A stretch of DNA of 64,000 bases, taken from an uncultured Hyphomicrobiales bacterium. GTDB taxonomy: Bacteria; Pseudomonadota; Alphaproteobacteria; Rhizobiales; Beijerinckiaceae. Each line of letters opens with the position of its first letter. The stretch's first letter is position 1. Positions 18,389-26,587 of the stretch are shown here, piece by piece. The notes beneath the pieces are model-generated. The model was not told where the DNA came from. It searched no databases and saw only the letters and a program-made list of their open reading frames with translations. The stretch is taken from NCBI GenBank assembly GCA_903847605.1, contig CAINED010000033.1, positions 89,490-153,489 of the forward strand. The letters are read 5' to 3'. Both the position numbers and the translations under genes were made by a program.

Positions 18389-18862
18389 CGGGCCCTCATA
18401 GGTTTTGCCGGCCAGGCGGTCTTTGCCGGACTGCCGTTCGACATTGCAGATCGAACGCCGAAGCGAGCCCGCAAGGACCTCGCGGATTGGCCGGAGGACG
18501 CGCTCGCCGTACGCGAACTGCCTGCCGATCAGGGGCCCGGTGTGATCCTCATGCTGGAGGCACGCTATGCTAATGTCACCGAACTTGTCAGCGGCATCGG
18601 CCAACTCGGCGTGACAGCAGAATCATTGGCGAAGACAGCGGTGGCGCGCGTGAAGGGATATATCGAGTCGACCGCGTTTGCCGGACCCTATCTCGCCGAT
18701 CAACTGATCTTGCCGTTCGCGCTTGCAGGTGGCGGCGCATTTACTTGCGTAAAGCCGAGCCAGCACATGCTTACGGCCATCGACATCGTCAGGAAATTTA
18801 CGGGCCGGCGCATCGAAATCGCGCGCCGTCCTCGCGGCGAGCATCTTGTGACGTTCGGATGA
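18389..18862 (+). pseudogene. rtcA: 3'-terminal remnant of RNA 3'-terminal phosphate cyclase
   Basis: The plus frame ending at 18862 matches only the C-terminal half of RtcA: GLPFDIADR, WPEDALAVRELPADQGPG, YLADQLILPFALAGGGAFT and the PSQHMLT block carrying the conserved catalytic-region histidine. RtcA is about 340 residues; the N-terminal half, including the PGGGQ-type motif, is missing. The upstream part of the open frame (18215-18388) shows no similarity. No rtcB lies nearby. The fragment probably marks a deletion or rearrangement point. A minus-strand frame crossing 18275-18410 ends in a protein-like sequence (TYEGPVFACTP...) and may be the tail of another lost gene. Confidence 0.8.
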
Positions 18863-18948
18863 TCGTTATCGATCAACACAAGAGTCCCCGAGTCCGCAAG
18901 CCGGGCATCTGATAAACCTTCGATTGGTTCCCAAACTTTGCTCCGAGC

Positions 18949-19572
18949 CTATAGTTTCAAGAGGTCATAAAATTTAAGTCCAGAAATTTTGTTTTTCCTA
19001 CATAGAGAAATCACTTCATTATCGACGAATACGTCCATTTCCATATGCTGTGGACGAAACACATGGTAATTAGATTCGACATCTTCCTTGATCGTGATCT
19101 TGTGGGAGAATGCTAACGGATAAAAAAGGCGACCTACGCCATCGTATTCCTTCTTAATATTAGGGCCGGACGCATCGATAGCGTCAATAATTCGGACGAC
19201 ATCGCATAGCCAGTAATCGGTGTCTTTCGGTTCGTTTCGATTTTCGATATCGCAGGCGCAGAAGTCGAAGGCCTGCTTATCGGCCGCTTCGAAACAGCTC
19301 TTGGCGCGACCCGATACAAGCCAAACAGGTCCATAGAATTCGACATCTCGAACACGAAGGCCCAGTTTTCGATCTAATATGAAATGAGGTTTCGCAGCAA
19401 GTTTATGAAATCCTCGCTGCTCGCAATCGCGTATCATAAGGACGCCGGGACCACCGATCTTTTCCTCGTTCGCTAACAAAACTCCTGCCGCATCGGACCT
19501 AGATATATCCATCGCCGCCAGAAAAAACTTTCGTTGGATCTTTTTTTGCTTACTTGCGTGAATACCGTTCAT
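18949..19572 (-). CDS. DUF1629 / Imm11-like protein, orphan
   Basis: A 207-residue protein, clearly AT-richer than its neighbours. It contains the DUF1629 pattern VWLVSGRAKSCFEAADKQAFDF, a tryptophan-containing YWLCDVVRIIDAID block, and a C-terminal half with VFRPQHMEMDVFVDNE. DUF1629 proteins are often encoded beside polymorphic toxins and are grouped with immunity proteins (Imm11 type). No toxin gene lies next to it, so it is an orphan here. The 242-bp gap upstream to the PBP gene and the rtcA remnant downstream suggest a small acquired or decayed segment. The ATG at 19572 gives the full-length form; the family call is by motif memory. Confidence 0.72.
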   Translation of the reverse strand: MNGIHASKQKKIQRKFFLAAMDISRSDAAGVLLANEEKIGGPGVLMIRDCEQRGFHKLAAKPHFILDRKLGLRVRDVEFYGPVWLVSGRAKSCFEAADKQAFDFCACDIENRNEPKDTDYWLCDVVRIIDAIDASGPNIKKEYDGVGRLFYPLAFSHKITIKEDVESNYHVFRPQHMEMDVFVDNEVISLCRKNKISGLKFYDLLKL

Positions 19573-19814
19573 ACAGGCAACCTTTTTAATTCTGAAACTT
19601 CGCCAGCTTCGCGCTCCCTACAATTTCCGGCTGCTTGAATAATCAAAAGCGCGATAATCCATTGATATCCTGTCCGGGCAAGTGCATCTTACACCGCGCC
19701 GCAATGCGGATCGCCATCGATCCATGCCTCCACTGCTCGGCGCTGGCGTCATCGACGAGGTTCGCCGCGCTGCCTTGCTTCGCCTCTTTCATGCCCGGAT
19801 ACCACCCGCCGCCC

Positions 19815-21086
19815 CTACAACTCGGACTGAATTATATTGAGCAACTTGAAGCGCAGGGCGGTGTCGTTTCCCCGCAGCGCGATGACGAAGCGGACACGTC
19901 CGTGTTTCGATGTATCGGCATAGCCGGCCAATGTGCGCACGCCCGAGAACGTGCCGGTCTTGAAGTAGGCGCCATCGCCCTTTCGCAGTAATGCTGCATG
20001 CGGTTCGAATTTGCTCAGCACCTCGACGAGGCCGCGCGCCGTCAAACGGTTGCCACGGCTGATGCCGGACCCTTCCTCAAGCTGAATGGACTTGTCGAGA
20101 CCGAGTTTGCCGAGACGCGCATTGGCGACGCGCAGCGACTTTTCGAGACTGACCGGTCCGCCAAGTTGGCGGCCGCCCATCTCGAGGAACACCTGATTGG
20201 CGACGTAATTGTTCGATCCGCGCAGCATTTCGGAGAGGATGATCCAAAGGCTGCGCGATTGGCGATGAACATAGACCGGCTCAAGACCCGATGGGATCGT
20301 TCCGAGCGATATCTTGCCATTGATGCCGCCGCCGGCTCGCTCGATGAACGCCGCGATCAACTCGCCGGCGTATTGCACGCCCACGCCCGGTTCTTGCGCA
20401 AGACTGATGCGGCCGCGTCCGTTGGGGCCGCGCGCAAGAAACTGACTTATGGCGAGCGGCGTGATCGGCGTCTGCTCTTCCGCCGAGCGGACGACCTTGC
20501 CCTTGCGCATGGCGTATATGGTGTTGAAGTTGACGGCCAAAGCGGAATTCAACGCGTCGTAGGCCTCTCCCGTTTGCTCTATGCCGGGGATTTTCAGGTC
20601 CGCCGGGTAATAGCTTGCATCGACTACAATGCCGCGCAGCGGTTGTTTGCCGATGGTCGCCACCAGCGCCGCCGCCAGTTTCGCCAACTCTTCGGAGATC
20701 AGGAATGGGTCGCCGCCGCCGCGAATATAAAGCACCCGGTTGCCATCGAGGTAGAAACGGGTTTCGAACCGGTGATCCTCGCCCAGCACATCGACTGCGA
20801 GAGCTGCGGTGACAATCTTGGCGACGGACGCCGGGACAAAGGAACTCGCGGCATTCTGCGACACGAGTTCGTTGCCCTTTTGATCCACCACGAGCACAGG
20901 ATCGGACGGAACAAGGGCGGCGACCTTCTTCCGGACATCGCCATGGGCTTGAGCCGACAGCAGAACAAGCGCGCCGGAGAAGATGGCAGCTTCTATGTAC
21001 CGGCGCATCATGCTGGGATTTCGTGCCATCATATCGCGAAGACTTCTCGGCAAGCCCTGCGCAGTCGAACGCGGCATCAGGGTCAA
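19815..21086 (-). CDS. dacB: D-alanyl-D-alanine carboxypeptidase/endopeptidase, PBP4 (S13) family
   Basis: The 423-residue protein has a signal-like hydrophobic segment (near residues 30-46, ending SAQAHG). The penicillin-binding triad is present: SVAK (catalytic serine, about residue 86), SNN in GSNNYVANQVFLEMGG, and KTG in YFKTGTFSGV. The S13 family trims or cleaves periplasmic peptidoglycan peptides. It is shorter than E. coli PBP4, with a smaller insertion domain, as often seen in alphaproteobacteria. Internal ATGs at 21032 and 21011/21008 would also precede the signal peptide, so the exact start is uncertain. It lies just after an L,D-transpeptidase-like gene (15 bp), probably in one operon. 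Confidence 0.9.
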   Translation of the reverse strand: MTLMPRSTAQGLPRSLRDMMARNPSMMRRYIEAAIFSGALVLLSAQAHGDVRKKVAALVPSDPVLVVDQKGNELVSQNAASSFVPASVAKIVTAALAVDVLGEDHRFETRFYLDGNRVLYIRGGGDPFLISEELAKLAAALVATIGKQPLRGIVVDASYYPADLKIPGIEQTGEAYDALNSALAVNFNTIYAMRKGKVVRSAEEQTPITPLAISQFLARGPNGRGRISLAQEPGVGVQYAGELIAAFIERAGGGINGKISLGTIPSGLEPVYVHRQSRSLWIILSEMLRGSNNYVANQVFLEMGGRQLGGPVSLEKSLRVANARLGKLGLDKSIQLEEGSGISRGNRLTARGLVEVLSKFEPHAALLRKGDGAYFKTGTFSGVRTLAGYADTSKHGRVRFVIALRGNDTALRFKLLNIIQSEL

Positions 21087-21101
21087 GAATCGGGATATGC
21101 G

Positions 21102-21803
21102 TTACGCAGGCAGCACGATCACCTTCGTCTTGACCAGCGTGCGCTGATACAGGTCCATCATGTCTTGCGTGAGGAGGCCAGTGCAGCCGCTGGTAATGCC
21201 GCTTCCGATCGTCTCGGGATCGCTTGTGCTGTAGAGCGTGTAGAGCGTGTATCGGCCGTTCTGATAAAGATAGAGCGTGCGGGCGCCGAGGGGGTTGTCG
21301 GGGCCGCCCGGCATGCCCTTGGCGTATTTGGCCGCTTCCGGCTGGCGCGCGATCATCTCCTTGGGCGGCGTCCAGATCGGCCATTCCGCCTTGCGCCCGA
21401 CATAGGCCTCGCCATTCCACAGAAACCCCTCGCGGCCGACATTTGCGCCATAGCGAGTCGCCTTGCCTTCGCCCTCGATCCGGTAAACGTAGAAATTCTT
21501 GGGGTCGACGACGATGGTGCCGGGCGCCTCCCTCGTGTCGTAAGCCACGCTTGCGCGATAATATTTCGGGTTGATCTTGCTGATGTCGACGGCCGGAATC
21601 GGGAACCTGTTGTCGGGCACGGGCCCGTAGAGCGCAGCAAGTTCGGCGCTGTTCATGCCCTCCGTAGTGACACAGCCGCCGAGGCCAAGTGTACCGAAAG
21701 CGGCGGCGGACCCCGTCAGAAAGGAACGGCGGCTCACACAGCCAGGCCGGCGTCCGTTTGCAGACGCATCTTCCATCTTGCCGAAATTGTCGTCAGAAAT
21801 CAT
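21102..21803 (-). CDS. L,D-transpeptidase-like (YkuD) lipoprotein/Tat protein with atypical active site
   Basis: The 233-residue product starts at an ATG preceded by GAGGGGA. The N-terminus combines a twin-arginine motif (SRRSFL) with a lipobox-like GLGGC. The YkuD fold is seen in TIVVDPKNFYVY, GPDNPLGARTLYL and the cysteine loop GITSGCTGLLTQDMMDLY. In canonical enzymes the loop is preceded by IHGT and reads SxGCxR; here the histidine position reads YSTSD and the arginine is glycine, while the cysteine stays. A related histidine-less subgroup seems to exist in Hyphomicrobiales. It could still be catalytic or be a peptidoglycan-binding relative. It is upstream of the dacB-like gene. Confidence 0.85.
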   Translation of the reverse strand: MISDDNFGKMEDASANGRRPGCVSRRSFLTGSAAAFGTLGLGGCVTTEGMNSAELAALYGPVPDNRFPIPAVDISKINPKYYRASVAYDTREAPGTIVVDPKNFYVYRIEGEGKATRYGANVGREGFLWNGEAYVGRKAEWPIWTPPKEMIARQPEAAKYAKGMPGGPDNPLGARTLYLYQNGRYTLYTLYSTSDPETIGSGITSGCTGLLTQDMMDLYQRTLVKTKVIVLPA

Positions 21804-21993
21804 GACCGGATTTCCCCTCGATGCGTCGCCCGCCCAGAGAACACTCCGGCACACACGCTGAACGCCTTTACTGAGTCAATTTTGCCGTCACAGAGCGCTT
21901 TTGGCAAGCGCGGGCGGCTTTCGGGAGTGCGACGCCGTCACTCCAGCTAAGCCGCGAGCGCAAGACTGGCGAAGTGTCCTAGCGGCTTTGGCT

Positions 21994-22761
21994 TTACAAG
22001 GTCAGGCCCGCATCGACGACGACGGTTTCGCCGGTGATGATCTCGGTGCCGAATGCGAGGAACAGGATCACCTTCGCGTAATCCGCCGGTGTGCCGATTC
22101 TTTTCAGCAGGGATCTTTCCACCTGCGCTTCGCGTTGCTGGTTGCTCCATTCGAGCCATGTGCTGTCCACCGCGCCAGGCGCAATGGCGTTGACGCGCAC
22201 GTCCGGCGCGAGCCCGCGCGCGAGATTGCGCGTCATGTTCACCACGGCCGCTTTCGATGCGGAATAAGGGATGCTGCTTCCCATGAGCCCGAGCGCTGCG
22301 ATGGAGGCCGTGTTCACGATCGACCCGCGAGCCTGCTTCAACGCGGGCGCTGCCACCTTGCTGCAGCGAAACATGCCGACAAGATTGGTCGAGAAGATCT
22401 GCTCCCACATGTCGTCGGTCACGAGGTCGAGCCGCGCGGCGGGAATGGTCGTGCGCGTCGCGGGCGTTCCCGCATTGTTGACGAGCAGATCGAGCCCGCC
22501 GAGTTCGTCGATCGCCGTTTCGACCATCCGTTCGGTCTCGCCCGCGACGCCAACCTTACCGGGCGCGCCGATCACGTCGAAGCCCTTGGCGCAAAGCGCT
22601 GCGACGGCCTGCGGCCCGCGCGGATCGTCGGCGAGATGATTGATGGCGACCCGCGCGCCAGCTTCCGCAAGCGCGGTCGCCGTGCCGAGGCCGATGCCTG
22701 ATGCCGCGCCGGTGACGAGCGCGCGGCGGCCGGACAGATCGTAGCGAACCAGCCCTGTCAT
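21994..22761 (-). CDS. SDR family oxidoreductase
   Basis: A 255-residue classical short-chain dehydrogenase with TGAASGIGLG at residues 16-25, NNAG near 94, the catalytic YSASK near 160 and the C-terminal VVVDAGLTL. The start ATG overlaps the stop of the upstream flavin monooxygenase by 4 bp (22758-22761), so the two are translationally coupled. Together they could hydroxylate an aromatic acid and oxidise or reduce a resulting alcohol or dihydrodiol. It is the distal end of the 22-24 kb sub-operon. The 190 bp between it and the transpeptidase gene holds nothing I can identify. Confidence 0.9.
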   Translation of the reverse strand: MTGLVRYDLSGRRALVTGAASGIGLGTATALAEAGARVAINHLADDPRGPQAVAALCAKGFDVIGAPGKVGVAGETERMVETAIDELGGLDLLVNNAGTPATRTTIPAARLDLVTDDMWEQIFSTNLVGMFRCSKVAAPALKQARGSIVNTASIAALGLMGSSIPYSASKAAVVNMTRNLARGLAPDVRVNAIAPGAVDSTWLEWSNQQREAQVERSLLKRIGTPADYAKVILFLAFGTEIITGETVVVDAGLTL

Positions 22762-23924
22762 GCCGCAGCCCTTACCGCCATCGCTTCCTTTTCGATGTCG
22801 TAGTCATAGAGGCGCAGGCGCAGCGCCGCGATGTTGCGGATTTCCTCGTCGCGCTTTTCGAGGCTTGCATATTCGGAATCGTAGCGCTTGCCGTTCTGCC
22901 GCGCTTCGGTCTGCACCATAGAGGCGCGCGGATGGCGCAACGCTTCGTAGGCTTTCAGCAAGGAGGGCGCGTCCGCGCTCGAACGGCCTTCCAGAAGAAT
23001 GGCGAGCGCCACGGCGTCTTCGACACCCTGGTTCACGCCCTGGCCGAGATGCGGCAACATGGGATGCGCAGCATCGCCGAGCAGAGTGACGCGGCCGTTG
23101 ATCCACGTCTTCAGCGGACGCCGGTCGAACAGCCCCCACCAGAAACAATGGTCGATCTTGCTGATGAGATGTCCGATACGCGGATCCCAGCCTGCGAACG
23201 AAGCAGCCAGCTCGTTGCGGTCGCCAATCGCCGACCAGCTCTCGACAGTCTCATAGGCGAGCGGCACGAAGCCGACATAGTTGAGAAGCGTGCCGCTACG
23301 CACCGGGAAAACCATGAAGTGCTTACCCTCGCCCATCCACACCTGATGGGTGCGGTCCGGCCAGGAGTCGAGCTTGTCGCGCGCGACGAGACCGCGATAG
23401 GCGCGAAAGCCCGAATAGTCTTTCGGGCTTGGCTCTGTCACGAAAGGCTGGACTGCGGAATTGATCCCGTCTGCGCCGATGATGAGATCCGCCTCGAACG
23501 ACGCGCCGTTTTCAAAGCGCACCGTCGCCTTGTCGCCCGACTGCTCGACTGCGACGCAGCGATGGCCGCAGCGGATCGCATCGGCGGGCAGCGCCTTGGC
23601 GAAGACATCGAGAATGTCGGCGCGGTGCATGCCGTACATGCCGTTCCAGCCGGCGGAATCCGCGGTCACGATATTGCCGACGACCGAGCCGTCCATGCGA
23701 TTGTAATGCGAGCCAGCGCCGACCTTGCCGCCGACGGCAGCCAGCGCCTCCTTGAAGCCCATGCGTTCGAGTTGGCGCAGGGAATTCGGATAGATGAAAA
23801 TACCCGCGCCGACTTCGCCGAGCGCCGGAGCCTGTTCGAAAACGGTGACATCCTGCCCGCGCTGGCGCAGCGCATTCGCCGCCGCCAGTCCCGATATGCC
23901 GCCGCCCACGATTGCGATGCGCAT
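22758..23924 (-). CDS. FAD-dependent monooxygenase, salicylate/6-hydroxynicotinate-hydroxylase-like
   Basis: A 388-residue single-component aromatic flavin hydroxylase. It has GGGISGLAAA at residues 7-16 (FAD ADP-binding), DLIIGADGINS near 160 and RVTLLGDAAHPMLPHLGQG near 290. The family adds a hydroxyl group to aromatic acids using NAD(P)H and oxygen, sometimes with decarboxylation. I chose the ATG at 23924 because it begins the MRIAIVGGG strand; the frame extends upstream to 23963 without support. It is coupled to the downstream SDR and lies 155 bp from the receptor gene at 24080. The substrate is inferred only as an aromatic acid. Confidence 0.9.
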   Translation of the reverse strand: MRIAIVGGGISGLAAANALRQRGQDVTVFEQAPALGEVGAGIFIYPNSLRQLERMGFKEALAAVGGKVGAGSHYNRMDGSVVGNIVTADSAGWNGMYGMHRADILDVFAKALPADAIRCGHRCVAVEQSGDKATVRFENGASFEADLIIGADGINSAVQPFVTEPSPKDYSGFRAYRGLVARDKLDSWPDRTHQVWMGEGKHFMVFPVRSGTLLNYVGFVPLAYETVESWSAIGDRNELAASFAGWDPRIGHLISKIDHCFWWGLFDRRPLKTWINGRVTLLGDAAHPMLPHLGQGVNQGVEDAVALAILLEGRSSADAPSLLKAYEALRHPRASMVQTEARQNGKRYDSEYASLEKRDEEIRNIAALRLRLYDYDIEKEAMAVRAAA

Positions 23925-24079
23925 GATGCGTCTCCTTTTCCCCGGATAGCGCGAGGCTCGCAACGCCCCGCTTTTCCGGTGGGGTCATACAACAGAGGGC
24001 GCGCCGGGCATATCCGCGCAAGAGTCGCAGGGCGGACCCGACAAACGCGCCAAGACCTGAAATCGAGATACGCTATCTG

Positions 24080-25123
24080 CTATTTCGGCTCCGCGACGAG
24101 ATCGATCAGCCGCTTCAGCGTTTCGGGCTTCGCCGTGTAGAGCGCCTCGACAGCACCCTTTATCTCGTCGCCGGAGATCACGTCGATATCCAGTTTCATC
24201 TTGGCCGCCTGTGCAAGGAGGTCGGGATCCCTGATCGCGGCTTCAAAGGCCTTGCGCAGATCGGCGAGACGCTCGGGCGGCGTGTCCGGCGGCGTGACAT
24301 AGGCTTTGCCCAAAAGCTCCTGGAAATTCACATAAAGTTTCATCGCCGCGAGATCGTCGGCCGAATTGATGACATCCCATGCGTGAGGCGCGCCGAGTTT
24401 CGTCAACTCGTCGACCGGAGCAGCGCCGATCTGCAGAAGTATCTTAAGCTTTCCCAAGCGCAGCATGTCCGATTTCGTGGATTTGAAAGCGCTCCATTCG
24501 AGACCGCAGGCGCCGTGGGTCTCGCCGCGTTCGGCGGACAGATACAGCGCGCCCGGCCCCTCGTAGCCGAGCACCGTATGAAACTTCGCGCCAGCAGCGC
24601 GCATGAGCATGTTGTTATAATCGCTGGTGAGGCTGCCGACCTGCGTCGAACCCATCAGCAGCTTCGTCGCCTGCGCATCCTTGAAAGTCGTGGCTGGCGC
24701 GTCGCCCGAGACAAAGCAGATGCGAACTGCGCGCTGCGCGCCGCCGACATAACCAAACTGTACGGGATCGACCTGAACCCGCGTGCCGAAAGCCTTGTCC
24801 ATCAGCGCATTCGGCGTCAGCGTCGCCATCAGCGTACCGTCTTTCGGCGCGATGCGAAAGACATGCAGCGCCGCCGTACTTCCCCCTGCCCCCGGCATGG
24901 CCCGCACGACAACGGTCGGATTGCCGGGCAGGTGCTTGCGCATGTAGGGCCCGATCAATTGCGAATAAGTCGCAAAACCGCTGGACACCGAACTGCCGAC
25001 GAGAATCGTCAGGGTCTTGTTGGCGTAAAAGTCCTCGGAGCGTGCAAGCGATGACGGGAGCAGAGCGGCGACTGCGACAAGCAGGACTTTGGAATTCTTT
25101 CTGAGATTGAAGGCGCGCGTCAT
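24080..25123 (-). CDS. tripartite-tricarboxylate-type receptor, 'AMPGAG' subgroup
   Basis: A 347-residue secreted binding protein (signal ending near SLARS). It belongs to the same subgroup as the proteins from 17148 and 56740: HLPGNPTVVVRAMPGAGGS, a single cysteine in each of the ICFVS and HGACGLEWS blocks, and a C-terminal PPDTPPERLADLRKAFEAA helix. It lies 18 bp downstream of the FAD oxidoreductase gene on the same strand. No TctA/TctB genes are present. The ligand is unknown; its placement among aromatic and amine-processing enzymes suggests an aromatic or nitrogen-containing acid. Confidence 0.87.
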   Translation of the reverse strand: MTRAFNLRKNSKVLLVAVAALLPSSLARSEDFYANKTLTILVGSSVSSGFATYSQLIGPYMRKHLPGNPTVVVRAMPGAGGSTAALHVFRIAPKDGTLMATLTPNALMDKAFGTRVQVDPVQFGYVGGAQRAVRICFVSGDAPATTFKDAQATKLLMGSTQVGSLTSDYNNMLMRAAGAKFHTVLGYEGPGALYLSAERGETHGACGLEWSAFKSTKSDMLRLGKLKILLQIGAAPVDELTKLGAPHAWDVINSADDLAAMKLYVNFQELLGKAYVTPPDTPPERLADLRKAFEAAIRDPDLLAQAAKMKLDIDVISGDEIKGAVEALYTAKPETLKRLIDLVAEPK

Positions 25124-25141
25124 AGTCTTTCCCCCAATGCA

Positions 25142-26566
25142 TCATGCATCAGCTGCTTCCGGCATTTCGCGCGTCATGGATCGCGAGAGTTCGCGTTGCG
25201 GCAGGTTTGCGCCATGCTCGCGCAAGGTGATGACAAGTTGCTGCGTGTCGAGATCGCAGGCGGCTTGGCCCGTGCGCACGGACTGCACGGCCGCAGTGCC
25301 CGCGGCCTGCCCCATCATATAGGCCGCCGATTGCGCTCGAATCGAACCATGCACCTTCGTATCGCTGGAGTGACAGCGGCCCGCAGCCCAGAGATTCTCC
25401 CATCCGCGCGGCACCAGAATGCCATAGGGAACCCCGACATATTCGCCTGCGCCGAGACTGTGCTTGCCCTCGAAATCCTGCAGGAAGCGTTTGTATTCCT
25501 CTTCCGATGTGTCTGTCGGGTGAACATCGGTCGGCCTGTTATAAACGGCGATCTGATCTGGAAACTCGCGCGCGCGCACGAAATCTTTCATCGTCAGTTC
25601 GAATTCGCCGACGATCCGACGCGTATCGCGCACGCCCATGACGGGCGCTGTCGTCAAAAGCTCGATCTCCTCGCAACCAGGCATATATTTGCGGAAGAAC
25701 TCCGCATATTCCACCGCCTGCCTGCGGCCCTTGATCATGCCGTCGGACAGAGAGCGGATGTCGAGCCCGTTCAGATTGAAGACATGGCCGCCATTGAGCT
25801 GCGCGCTCCTGCGGCCGATCTTGTTCATGCCCGGCATGAACCTGTCGGGCTGGCTGAAATGCCCGTCCTCGATGGCCTTGTGCAGCAGCTTTTTCGACAT
25901 GGCTTTCGCCTGATCGATGCCACGCCAGTCCGCGCCATAGGCAGGATCGTCCCAGTTCACGCCGGCAAACAGCGAACACAGCGTGCTCGGCGCAATGGTG
26001 TCGATGTCCCGCAGGATGATTTTGCAATCTGCGCCGGCGAGCGAGGACAAGGTGGCATCGCCCGTCGCATCAACAAATGACTTTGCAGCAATATATTTCA
26101 GCCCTTCGACATTGCTGATGACCGCGCCCTTGACGCGCTTGTCGCTGGCGTCGACATCGATGAGCCGCGTGAAGAAGCGCACGTCGACGCCGGCCTCCTG
26201 CACCATGTCGTCGAGCAGGCGCTTCAGCCCTTCGGGCTTGAAAGGCACCCAGCGGTTCAGTTGCGAATGCAAGAATTCCGTGACGACATGCGGCCCGAGT
26301 TCGCCGCGTTGCTGCAGCCCGTAAACCACTTCACGCATGACGCCGCCGACCAGCATCTCCTTGCCGTTGGCGACGGGTCCGAAAGTCGAGACGAGGCCGG
26401 ACGTGCCCATGCCACCGAGGCAGCCTGTCGCTTCGACGAGCAGGACTTTCGCGCCGAGACGCGCAGCCGAGATCGCTGCCGCCGTTCCCGCAGGACCGCC
26501 GCCCGCAACGAGCACATCGAATTCGTCTTCGACTTCGAGCTGGCGCGAATATGTGTAGCTTGGCAT
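25142..26566 (-). CDS. FAD-dependent oxidoreductase (FAD_oxidored family)
   Basis: A 474-residue flavoprotein. It has VLVAGGGPAGTAAAISAARLG near residues 17-37, the characteristic second motif GCLGGMGTSGLV (about 48-59) and the C-terminal NLWAAGRCHSSD block. This pattern is that of the broad FAD_oxidored family of uncharacterised dehydrogenases, often found in catabolic loci. It starts after GAGGGAACAAGG. It lies between the aminotransferase (21 bp upstream) and the receptor gene, so a role in oxidising an amine or hydroxy acid delivered by the neighbouring importer is plausible. The reaction cannot be named. Confidence 0.87.
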   Translation of the reverse strand: MPSYTYSRQLEVEDEFDVLVAGGGPAGTAAAISAARLGAKVLLVEATGCLGGMGTSGLVSTFGPVANGKEMLVGGVMREVVYGLQQRGELGPHVVTEFLHSQLNRWVPFKPEGLKRLLDDMVQEAGVDVRFFTRLIDVDASDKRVKGAVISNVEGLKYIAAKSFVDATGDATLSSLAGADCKIILRDIDTIAPSTLCSLFAGVNWDDPAYGADWRGIDQAKAMSKKLLHKAIEDGHFSQPDRFMPGMNKIGRRSAQLNGGHVFNLNGLDIRSLSDGMIKGRRQAVEYAEFFRKYMPGCEEIELLTTAPVMGVRDTRRIVGEFELTMKDFVRAREFPDQIAVYNRPTDVHPTDTSEEEYKRFLQDFEGKHSLGAGEYVGVPYGILVPRGWENLWAAGRCHSSDTKVHGSIRAQSAAYMMGQAAGTAAVQSVRTGQAACDLDTQQLVITLREHGANLPQRELSRSMTREMPEAADA

Positions 26567-26587
26567 CCTTGTTCCCTCGCTGCGATG

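Noticed and set aside
19998..21950. 650-codon plus-strand frame across dacB and the transpeptidase gene
   Set aside because: It spans two real minus-strand genes and has no motifs; treated as an antisense shadow.
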